Part shown: positions 34,108-41,630 of the stretch, piece after piece
Numbering within the stretch: position 1 is the stretch's first letter
Layout: each line of letters begins with the position of its first letter
NCBI RefSeq assembly: GCF_036226605.1
Contig: NZ_CP109001.1
Location: forward strand, 33,429 to 97,428
Reading direction: 5' to 3'
DNA: 64,000 nucleotides
Origin: Streptomyces sp. NBC_00704
GTDB taxonomy: Bacteria > Actinomycetota > Actinomycetes > Streptomycetales > Streptomycetaceae
Notes under the pieces: generated by a model
The model's database searches: none
Seen by the model: the letters and a program-made list of their open reading frames with translations, nothing else
What the model was told of the DNA's origin: nothing
Program-made: the position numbers and the translations under genes

Positions 34108-34929
34108 ATGAAGATTTGTGTTCTTGGTCCACTGAGTGCCGACGTCAACGGGATGTCGATCGTCCCGACGGCCGGGAAGCCGCGTCAGATCCTGGCCCTG
34201 CTCGCCCTCTACCCGGGCCGGGTCATGCCCGTCCCCACGCTCATGGAGGAGATCTGGGGCCCCGACCTCCCCCAGAGCGCGCTCACCACCCTCCAGACCT
34301 ACATACTCCAGCTGCGCCGCCGCCTCGGCACCGCCATGGGACCCGAAGCCCCCGGCACCGCCAAGGACGTGCTCGCCACCCGGCACGGCGGCTACCTGCT
34401 CCAGATACCGGCCGACGCGGTCGACGTCCACGCCTACGAACGCCTCGTCACGGAGGGCCAGCAGGCCTTCGAGAAGGGCGACGACGAGTCGGCGGCGCGC
34501 ACCTACCGCCAGGCGCTGGACCTGTGGCAGGGGCCCGCCCTGGTCGACGTACGCGTCGGGCCGGTGCTGGAGATCGAGGCGATGCGGCTGGAGGAGAGCC
34601 GGCTCGTCACCCGGGAGCGCCGCATCGACGCCGACCTGCGGCTCGGCCGGCACACCGAGGTCACCGCCGAGCTGATGGACCTGACCGCCCGTCACCCCGA
34701 GCACGAGGGACTGCACTCGCAGGCGATGGTGGCGCTGTACCGCTCCGGCCGGCAGGCCGCCGCGCTGGACGTCTACCACCGGCTGCGCCGCCGTCTGGTC
34801 GAGGAGCTGGGCGTGGAGCCGTCGCCGCAGTTGCAGCGGCTGCACCAGGCGATGCTCGCCGTCGACCCCCAGCTGGACGTGATGTCCGGTCCCCGGCGCA
34901 CCTCCACGTTCGACCTGTACGCGGCCTGA
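34108..34929 (+). CDS. SARP-family transcriptional activator 2
   Basis: 273 aa with the same architecture as SARP 1: winged helix (MKICVLGPLSA, GKPRQILALLALYPGRVM, TTLQTYILQLRRRLG) then activation domain (VDVHAYERLV to VEPSPQLQRL). The ATG follows GGGGAGGAAACC. It differs enough from SARP 1 not to be a recent duplicate. It probably activates the cluster through the TCGAG arrays. Confidence 0.94.
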   Translation: MKICVLGPLSADVNGMSIVPTAGKPRQILALLALYPGRVMPVPTLMEEIWGPDLPQSALTTLQTYILQLRRRLGTAMGPEAPGTAKDVLATRHGGYLLQIPADAVDVHAYERLVTEGQQAFEKGDDESAARTYRQALDLWQGPALVDVRVGPVLEIEAMRLEESRLVTRERRIDADLRLGRHTEVTAELMDLTARHPEHEGLHSQAMVALYRSGRQAAALDVYHRLRRRLVEELGVEPSPQLQRLHQAMLAVDPQLDVMSGPRRTSTFDLYAA

Positions 34930-34954
34930 CGGCGCGGCGCCGACGCCGGGCAGG

Positions 34955-35188
34955 TCAGTCCGCGAGGTCCAACTCCCGCAGCAGGGCCCGTTCCAGCGAT
35001 GTCAGGGGGACATCGGGGCGCAGACGCTCCGGGTGGCCGGGCGGGGGCTCGTGCAGCAGCCCGGCGGCGCCGTCCCGGGCCGCCTCGCCCGCCACGTAGG
35101 CGGCGCCGGCGGCCACCAGGCACTCCCAGAAGCAGGCCGCCAGGGCACGGGCGGCCTGTCGCACGCGCCGGGCACCGGAAAACGCCAT
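34955..35188 (-). CDS. Small DUF6059-like protein
   Basis: 77 aa. The ATG follows AAGGAGTCCTG. It has an N-terminal Arg-rich helix and an Ala-rich helix (ARALAACFWECLVAAGAAYV). The C-terminus has the motif PPPGHPERLRPDVPLTSLERALLREL, seen in small Streptomyces proteins often encoded beside SARP genes. Function unknown. It is convergent with SARP 2. Confidence 0.75.
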   Translation of the reverse strand: MAFSGARRVRQAARALAACFWECLVAAGAAYVAGEAARDGAAGLLHEPPPGHPERLRPDVPLTSLERALLRELDLAD

Positions 35189-35798
35189 CAGGACTCCTTC
35201 GGGCAGCGGACCGCCGTTCCCGCCCGTCAGGCTGGGCCCGTGCGCTCGTGAACCGCCTGACATCGTCTCGAGCCCGGCACGGGCCCCGGCGGATCCACGA
35301 GAAGCGCCGGACCGCCCCCGCCCAGATCGCCCGCCCGCACACAGCTGCCCCCGCCCCGGACAGCTCGCCCGCACACCCCGCACACCCGCCTGCCGGCGCC
35401 GTCGAGACGCCCAGCCGACCGGAAGCCTCGTCCGGTCGGCTTTCGTGTGCCCGGGGAGCGGGGGCGGGGGCGGGGGCGGGGCCGCGGAGAGTCGGTCGTC
35501 CGTGGCCGGTCGTCCGTGGCCGGTCGTCGCGTGGGACGGCGGAGAGGAAGTCGTCGTGCGGGGCCGCGGAGGGTCGGTCGTCGTGGTCGGGCGCGGGTCG
35601 AGCCGGCGTCGAGCGGAGGGCGGCGCGAGGGCGGCGGCGACGCGCGTGCTGGCGATTCGAGCCGGGATCGAGCGGCCTCCGAGGTGTTCTCCACCCGATC
35701 AGGACACAGTCCATGGCGAGCCTGTACGGGCCGGGCCGGTCACGGCGGCCCCTGGCCCACGGGCTTTTCGGACGTCCGAGACGAGAGGGGTGTGGCCG
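35189..35798. other. 610-bp intergenic region with SARP boxes
   Basis: No convincing gene. It carries polyG/C tracts (GGGGGCGGGGGCGG near 35460), a GGTCGTCCGTGGCC direct repeat near 35505, and two groups of SARP motifs at its right end. It holds the promoter of the second aromatase/cyclase operon. Confidence 0.6.
35598..35681 (+). promoter_or_regulatory. SARP-type operators upstream of the second aromatase/cyclase
   Basis: TCGAG at 35598 and 35609 (11 bp apart), then TCGAG at 35655, 35666 and CCGAG at 35677 (11 bp each). The last group lies ~118 bp upstream of the start codon and points towards it. Confidence 0.75.
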
Positions 35799-36776
35799 AT
35801 GTACCTCGCGCCTGTGCACCGTACGGCCCAGCACACGAAGGTGGACGCCCCGGCCGGCGTGCTCTACGGCCTGATCGCGGACGCCCTGCGCTGGCCGGTC
35901 TTCCTGCCGCCCACGGTCCACGTCGAACAGCTGGAGTTCGACGGGGAGTCGGAGCGGCTGCGGATGTGGGTCACCGCCAACGGCGAGATCAGGTCCTGGA
36001 CCACGCGGCGCGTCCTGGACCCGGTGGCGCACCGCGTCGACTTCCGCCAGGAGGTGCTGCCCCGTCCGGTGACGTCCATGGGCGGCAGCTGGACGGTCGA
36101 GCCGCGGGGCCCCGAGCAGTCTCTCGTCACCCTGCGCAACGACTTCGCGGTCGCCGACAACTCGCGCGCGGACGTCGACTGGGTCAAGCGGGCCACCGCC
36201 GAGAACACGCGCGCCGCGCTCGACAACCTGCGGCAGCTCGCCGAACGCTGGCGACGCCTGGACGGACTCGTCCTGTCGTTCGAGGAGTCGGTGCGCATCG
36301 ACGCGCCCGTCGAGCCGGTCTACGAGTTCCTGCACCGCTTCGGCGACCGCGGCGACGCCGTGCCCGGCGCCACGAGGATCGGCATCTCCGAACGCGGCCC
36401 CGGCGTACAGCTGATGACCGTGGAGCTGGCCGGGGCCGACGGCACGACGCGCACCACCGAGTCGGTGCGGATCGGCTTCCCGCATGCCGGACGCATCGTC
36501 TACAAGGACATCCGGGACACCGAGCAGCCCGCTCTGCTCGCCGCGCACACCGGGGAGTGGTCGGTCGAGCCCGACGTCGGGGGCGCGGGCGTCACCGTCG
36601 TCGCGCGGCACCACGCCGTGCTGGACGAGGACGGGGTGCGGGAGCGGTACGGCGAGGGGGCCGAGGCGCTGCGCGTCGCGCGGGAGGCGCTGCGCGCGCG
36701 GCTCGGCCGGGAGAGCGTCGCCGCGCTGCGGATGGCCGGGGAGCACGCCGAGAGCGCACTTGCCGGCCGCGCCTGA
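35799..36776 (+). CDS. Didomain aromatase/cyclase (second copy)
   Basis: 325 aa, two START-like domains like the copy at 23731 but clearly diverged. Domain 1: HTKVDAPAGVLYGLIADALRWP, FRQEVLPRPVTSMGGSW. Domain 2: FEESVRIDAPVEPVYEFLHRFG, HTGEWSVEPD. GAGAGGGG precedes the ATG. Having two didomain cyclases suggests a division of labour in ring closure, or an alternative starter-specific cyclase. It heads an operon with the acyl-CoA dehydrogenase-like and PPTase genes. Confidence 0.9.
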   Translation: MYLAPVHRTAQHTKVDAPAGVLYGLIADALRWPVFLPPTVHVEQLEFDGESERLRMWVTANGEIRSWTTRRVLDPVAHRVDFRQEVLPRPVTSMGGSWTVEPRGPEQSLVTLRNDFAVADNSRADVDWVKRATAENTRAALDNLRQLAERWRRLDGLVLSFEESVRIDAPVEPVYEFLHRFGDRGDAVPGATRIGISERGPGVQLMTVELAGADGTTRTTESVRIGFPHAGRIVYKDIRDTEQPALLAAHTGEWSVEPDVGGAGVTVVARHHAVLDEDGVRERYGEGAEALRVAREALRARLGRESVAALRMAGEHAESALAGRA

Positions 36777-36803
36777 GCCGCGCGGCCTTCCGGCCGCCGC
36801 CGC

Positions 36804-36857
36804 GCTCACCACGCGCATCCTGCTCACCACGCGCATCGTGCTCACCGCGTTCACCGC
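36804..36857. repeat. 18-bp tandem repeat, about three copies
   Basis: Unit GCTCACCACGCGCATCCT, the third copy diverged. It lies in the 140-bp gap between the aromatase/cyclase and dehydrogenase genes. Confidence 0.7.
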
Positions 36858-36917
36858 GTTGAACGGTCCGTCCGTCCGTCCACCACTGGCCGGACGGGCC
36901 GATGTTGGAGGTCCCAC

Positions 36918-38732
36918 GTGAATGACAACCTGATCGCGGGCGCGGAGGCGCCCGGGGCCGCGGTGCGGCCCGCCGTCCCCCGCCACCGCGCGGTTCCCGG
37001 TGACGGCGCCGCACGGGCCCGGTACGTCGAGGACCTGCTCGGCGACCCGTTCGCCGACGACAACCCGCACGGACAGCGGGCGCTGCTCGCCGCCGACGAG
37101 CGGCGCGAGGCGCCCGCGGCCACCGAGGACCTGCTCGACCGCTTCGGCCTGGCCGCGGAGTTCGTGCCGCGGGCGCTCGGCGGACGGCTCGCCGGCGTCG
37201 AGGGCCTCGCGCAGGTGATGCGGCCGGTGTTCCGGCGGGACGTGGCGCTCGGCTTCGGCGCCGGGACGACCGCGCTGTTCGCCGCGTCCGTGGTGTGGAC
37301 GGCCGGCGACGGGCGGCAGCGGCGGGACACCGCGCGGCGGCTGCTCGACGGTGGCCGCATCACCATCCTGCACCGCGAGTTCGCGCACGCCAACGCGATC
37401 CTGCGCGGCGAGTACAGCGCGCGCCCCGCGCCGGGCGGCGGCTTCGTCGTGGACGGCCGCAAGGAGGTCGTCATCAACGCCGACCGGGCCGACGCCTTCG
37501 TCGCCTACGTGCGCACCGCCCCCGGCGACGGCCCGGACAGCCACTCCGTGTTCCTGCTGGAGACCGACCGGCTCCCGGCGCACGCCGTGCACCGGCTGCC
37601 GCGCACCCGCACCCACGGCATGCGCGGCGCCCACTACGCCGGACTGGACCTCGAGCACTGCCCCGTGCCCGCCGACGCCCTGGTCGGCGACCTCGGCGAG
37701 GGCATCTACCTGGCGCTGCGCACCTTCCAGGTCAGCCGGGCCGTCGTGTCCGGCGGGGCCCTGGTCGGCGGGATGGACAGCGCGCTGCGCTACGCCGTGC
37801 GGGCCCTGAGCGAATCCCGCCGCGGGCTGGTGCTGCGCGGGCGCCGCGGCCGGGTGCTGGCCGGGGTCTTCGCCGACCTGCTCGCGTGCGACAGCCTCGC
37901 CGTCGCCGGGATGCGGCTGCTCGACCTGGCCCCCGAGCACGCCCTGGTCCCCTCGGCGGCCGTCAAGTACGCCGTGTCCGCGCTGCTGCACGAGGACCTC
38001 GACGAGCTGGCCGCGGTGCTCGGCGCGCGCGGCTACGACCGCTCCCCCGAGTACGGCGGCTTCCAGAAGCTCGTGCGCGACCTGCCGGTGGCCGGGCTCG
38101 GACACGCCGGGACCGCCGACACCCAGGCCGTGCTCGTCCCCCATCTGCGCACCCTGGCCCACGCGGCCTGGCGCGACGAGACCGGCCACGAGGCCCCCGC
38201 CGCGCTGTTCACACCGGGCGGCCCCAGCGCCGCACTCGACTTCCCGAGGCTCGACGCCGAGCCCCGCGACCCGCAGAGCGGCTGCGACGGGCTGCTCGCC
38301 GTGCTGCTCGGCGCCGCCGACCGGCTCGACGGCGGGCGGGACCGCGGGCCCCGGTGGGCGGCGCTCGCCGACCTGGCCCGCGCTTTCGCCGCCGAGGTGC
38401 GCAGCCTCGCCGACCGGTGCGCCACGCTCTCCGGACGCGCCGGCGCCGGGGGACTCGCCCCGGCCGCGTACGTGCTCGTCGACCGGTACTGCCTGCTGCT
38501 CGCCGCCGCCGCCTGTCTCGCCGTCTGCGAGAACGCGGCCCGCGACACCCCGGAGGGCTCCCTGCTCGCCGAACCCGACTGGGCGCTGCTGGCCCTGACC
38601 CGGTTCGGCCGCCGCCTGGGCCTGGAGGTGCCCGAGCCGCCGGACGGCGTCACCCAGGATCTCGCCGCCGGCCTCGTGGACCGGTACCGGCGCGGGCGCA
38701 GCTTCGACCTGTACGGAATGCGGCTCGCGTGA
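36918..38732 (+). CDS. Acyl-CoA dehydrogenase-like protein
   Basis: 604 aa. The GTG follows TTGGAGG. The central region has the flavoprotein dehydrogenase pattern: ITILHREFAHANAIL, GGGFVVDGRKEVVINADRAD, VFLLETD, then HGMRGAHYAGL and the C-terminal helical bundle with ESRRGLVLRGR. The length exceeds typical acyl-CoA dehydrogenases (380-400 aa) through a ~150-residue C-terminal extension. Similar long forms occur in PKS clusters. It may desaturate or process an acyl-thioester; substrate unknown. Confidence 0.8.
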   Translation: MNDNLIAGAEAPGAAVRPAVPRHRAVPGDGAARARYVEDLLGDPFADDNPHGQRALLAADERREAPAATEDLLDRFGLAAEFVPRALGGRLAGVEGLAQVMRPVFRRDVALGFGAGTTALFAASVVWTAGDGRQRRDTARRLLDGGRITILHREFAHANAILRGEYSARPAPGGGFVVDGRKEVVINADRADAFVAYVRTAPGDGPDSHSVFLLETDRLPAHAVHRLPRTRTHGMRGAHYAGLDLEHCPVPADALVGDLGEGIYLALRTFQVSRAVVSGGALVGGMDSALRYAVRALSESRRGLVLRGRRGRVLAGVFADLLACDSLAVAGMRLLDLAPEHALVPSAAVKYAVSALLHEDLDELAAVLGARGYDRSPEYGGFQKLVRDLPVAGLGHAGTADTQAVLVPHLRTLAHAAWRDETGHEAPAALFTPGGPSAALDFPRLDAEPRDPQSGCDGLLAVLLGAADRLDGGRDRGPRWAALADLARAFAAEVRSLADRCATLSGRAGAGGLAPAAYVLVDRYCLLLAAAACLAVCENAARDTPEGSLLAEPDWALLALTRFGRRLGLEVPEPPDGVTQDLAAGLVDRYRRGRSFDLYGMRLA

Positions 38733-38830
38733 GACCCCACCTGGACAGAAACGATTCGGCACCGCAGGGGGCGACCCGGCAGCCCCGGGAGAGCGCCCGG
38801 CGGGAAGGACCACGGAAGGAGGCGAACGCC

Positions 38831-39799
38831 ATGCACCCGCACCCCGGTGAGTTCACGGACGGGGCCGGCGCCGGCGGGCGCGCCACGGACGACATCGACG
38901 CCCGCGACACCGTCGGCGTCCTCGCCGCCCTGGAGGGCATGAGCGCCCTCGGCGTCGTCGCCACCGCGCGCGGCTGCGCCGTCGCACCGCCCGTGCACAT
39001 CCCGCGCCCCGACAGCTCCTGGCTGGGCGTCAGGGAGAACCTCCTGGACCGCGGCGCCACGGTCGCGTACGCGACCTGGACCGAATGGCTGCCCGCGGTG
39101 CTCACCACACCCCGTCTGAAGCCGCTGCTCGGCCGCGACTGGAACCGCTACACCGGCACCCAGGATCCCGCGGTCCGCAGCCGGTTCGCCGCCTCCCGGC
39201 TGCTCATCAAGTACACGGCGGCGGCCGCGCTCGGCATCGGCCCCGAGGACATCGACATCGCCTACCGGCTCGGCGGCCGCCCGTACCTGCGCGGACTCGA
39301 CCAGGTGGAGGTGGGTCTGACGCACACCGGCGAGCTGATGGCCGTGGGCATCAGCAGGATGGGCCGGATGGGCCTGGACGCCGAGCGCGCGGACCGGCGC
39401 TTCGACGTCGACCTGATGCGGCGCCGGATGTGCACCCCGGCCGAGAGGACGGAACTCGACGCGCTGCCCGCGGACCGGCGGGCGGCGTGCCTGCTGCGTC
39501 TGTGGACGCTGAAGGAGGCCTACACCAAGGCCCTCGGCCAGGGCATGAGGCTGCCGTTCACCGAGTTCGGCTTCGACCTCGCCCTCGGCGGACTGCGCAC
39601 CCCCGACGGCGCGGCCGCCCTCGGCGACGAGTGGGCGTTCGCCACCCACCCCGTGCTCGGCCGCTACCTCGTCAGCGCCGCCTGCCAGGACGCCGGACTG
39701 GACCCGGCCGGCGACACCTCGGTCGGCACCATGCTGGACCGACGCCTGCTCACGGCGATGACCCCGACCGGCGACGACTCCCCGACGGTGGACATCTGA
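38831..39799 (+). CDS. Sfp-type 4'-phosphopantetheinyl transferase
   Basis: 323 aa. The Mg/CoA motif GLDAERADRRFD and the signature WTLKEAYTKALGQGM are intact. The upstream SRLLIKYTAAAALG helix and RPYL-type strand fit the Sfp class. The N-terminal ~75 residues (before WLGVRENL) are extra. GGAGG precedes the ATG. It would activate the cluster ACP (Ser43). It ends the aromatase-dehydrogenase-PPTase unit. Confidence 0.92.
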   Translation: MHPHPGEFTDGAGAGGRATDDIDARDTVGVLAALEGMSALGVVATARGCAVAPPVHIPRPDSSWLGVRENLLDRGATVAYATWTEWLPAVLTTPRLKPLLGRDWNRYTGTQDPAVRSRFAASRLLIKYTAAAALGIGPEDIDIAYRLGGRPYLRGLDQVEVGLTHTGELMAVGISRMGRMGLDAERADRRFDVDLMRRRMCTPAERTELDALPADRRAACLLRLWTLKEAYTKALGQGMRLPFTEFGFDLALGGLRTPDGAAALGDEWAFATHPVLGRYLVSAACQDAGLDPAGDTSVGTMLDRRLLTAMTPTGDDSPTVDI

Positions 39800-39840
39800 G
39801 CCGGTGCGAGACCCGGGCTCGGTCGGTCGGGCGAGCGAGC

Positions 39841-39947
39841 GGGCGGTCGGGCGGTCGGGCGGTCGGGCGGTCGGCGGTCGGGCGGTCAGGCAGTCGAACG
39901 GTCAGGCAGTCGAACGGTCAGACGGTCGGACGGTCAGGCGGTCAGAC
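39841..39947. repeat. Octamer microsatellite
   Basis: About six copies of GGGCGGTC (one shortened) are followed by two copies of a 16-mer AGGCAGTCGAACGGTC and more diverged units. It overlaps the last codons and stop of the sigma factor gene. Confidence 0.85.
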
Positions 39948-40818
39948 CGAGCGAGTTCAGACGGTCGGGATCGCTGAGGACGTCCAGCCCGGCGATACGG
40001 CCGCCCCGGATGGTGAACGACATGACCGACAGCGGCCGGCCCCCGCGAAACGAGACGACGCCCGGCGCGCCGTTGACCAGGACGTGCCGGGCGTCGGCCG
40101 CGAAGCGGGCGAAGGCGACCGCCTGGGACGCCACGTCGGCCGCCCCGCGCCGCAGAACGCTCGGCACGAGCGCGCCGCCGTCGGAGCGCGCGACCACGTC
40201 CGGCGCGAGCACCGCCAGCAGCGCCTCGAAGTCGCCGCCGCGGGAGGCGGTCAGGAACGCGTCCACGACATCGCGCTTGCAGGCGACGTCCGTGTCGGCC
40301 GCCGGGGCCGCGCCCTGCACGCGCCGGCGGGCGCGGCTGGCGAGCTGCCGGGTGGAGACGGTCGTCCGGCCGAGGACGGGGGCGATGGCGTCGAAGGGCA
40401 CGTCGAACATGTCGTGCAGGACGAAGGCGAGGCGCTCGTCCGGCGAGAGCGCCTCCAGAACGATCATGAGCGCGATGCCCACCGAGTCCGCGACGAGGAT
40501 CTCCTGCTCGGGGTCGACGCCGGACGCCGCGGTGACCACCGGGTCGGGAAGCCGGACCGGACCGTCCCGCTCCGGCAGCGGATCCTCGCGCCGCGACGCC
40601 CGCGAACGCAGCATGTCCAGGCATATCCGGCCCACGACCGTGGTGAGCCAGGCCCCCAGGTTGCGCACCTCGCCGGCATCGGCGCGGCTCAGCCTCAGCC
40701 ACGCCTCCTGGACGGCGTCCTCCGCCTCGGCGAGCGAGCCCAGCATCCGGTAGGCCACCGCCCGCAGCCCGGGCCGCTCCGCCTCGAAACGGTCCGCCAG
40801 AAACAAGTTCGCGCTCAC
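39934..40818 (-). CDS. ECF41-family sigma factor (SigJ-like)
   Basis: 294 aa with GTG start. Sigma region 2 (RPGLRAVAYRMLGSLAEAEDAVQEAWLR) and region 4 (PDERLAFVLHDMFDVPFDAIAPVLGRT) are followed by the SnoaL-like C-terminal domain (VDAFLTASRGGDFEALLAVLAPDVV ... RIAGLDVLSDPDRL) that regulates ECF41 sigmas. A CMD gene lies divergently 70 bp away, the usual ECF41 partner and target. A decayed copy of the same pair lies at 61883-63598. Confidence 0.93.
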   Translation of the reverse strand: MSANLFLADRFEAERPGLRAVAYRMLGSLAEAEDAVQEAWLRLSRADAGEVRNLGAWLTTVVGRICLDMLRSRASRREDPLPERDGPVRLPDPVVTAASGVDPEQEILVADSVGIALMIVLEALSPDERLAFVLHDMFDVPFDAIAPVLGRTTVSTRQLASRARRRVQGAAPAADTDVACKRDVVDAFLTASRGGDFEALLAVLAPDVVARSDGGALVPSVLRRGAADVASQAVAFARFAADARHVLVNGAPGVVSFRGGRPLSVMSFTIRGGRIAGLDVLSDPDRLNSLGLTA

Positions 40819-40888
40819 CTGTCACACCCCCGCGTCCGGATCCGTCGGTCCAGTGACAGACGCTAACGGATCACCCGGAGGGCATCAG

Positions 40889-41362
40889 ATGAACAAGGCC
40901 GCCACCACCGCCCGGATGAAGAACCCCGCCATGGTCCTGCCGGACGCCATGAAGGGCATCCAGGGCATCTACAAGGCCATGTACCAAGGCGGCGTCGCCC
41001 CGCAGATCCTGGAGCTGGTCCACCTGCGGGCCAGCCAGATCAACGGGTGCAGCGCCTGCGTGTTCGCCGGCGTGACGGGCGCGAAGAAGCACGGCGAGAG
41101 CGACGAACGCCTGCACGCCGTGGCCGCCTGGCGCGAGGCGCCCTTCTTCACCGACGAGGAGCGTGCGGCCCTGGCCCTGACCGAGGCCGCCACCCGGATC
41201 GCCGACCGCAGCGGCAAGGCCGTCCCCGACGAGGTGTGGAACGAGGCCGCCGACCACTTCGACGAGGAGCAGCTCTCCGCGCTCATCCTGATGATCAGCC
41301 TCACCAACTTCTTCAACCGCATCAACGCCACGATCGAGGAGCCCGCCGGCGCCACCTGGTGA
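40889..41362 (+). CDS. Carboxymuconolactone decarboxylase (AhpD-like) family protein
   Basis: 157 aa. Complete AhpD-like core: LVHLRASQINGCSACV with CxxC, then FFTDEERAALALTEAATRI and DEEQLSALILMISLTNFFNRIN. The ATG follows CCCGGAGGGC. Divergent from the ECF41 sigma factor, which in known cases drives this gene. Likely a thiol-dependent antioxidant protein. Confidence 0.92.
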   Translation: MNKAATTARMKNPAMVLPDAMKGIQGIYKAMYQGGVAPQILELVHLRASQINGCSACVFAGVTGAKKHGESDERLHAVAAWREAPFFTDEERAALALTEAATRIADRSGKAVPDEVWNEAADHFDEEQLSALILMISLTNFFNRINATIEEPAGATW

Positions 41363-41570
41363 CCGGACCCGGCCGACCGCCGGCGCGCCGGCGGCGGCGA
41401 AACCCCACCACCGTCGCTGCGGCGGCCCGGCCACAACCCGTACGGACCGCCGCAGTTGAACGCCCACGAAGCCCGCCGTCCACCACGCAGCCACCGCCCG
41501 AAGACGTCCCAGCCGCCACGGCCGCCACGGCCGCCCCGGCCGAACGACGGACGCGCGCGCGGACAAAGTA

Positions 41571-41630
41571 CTTAGCCCCTCACTTAGCCCCTCACTGAGC
41601 CCCTCACTGAGCCCTTCACTCAGCTCCCCA
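41571..41630. repeat. 12-bp tandem repeat, five copies
   Basis: Unit CTTAGCCCCTCA grading to CTGAGCCCCTCA. The last copy covers the stop codon of the FAD-TPR gene. On the minus strand it yields a series of closely spaced TGA/TAA codons. Confidence 0.85.
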
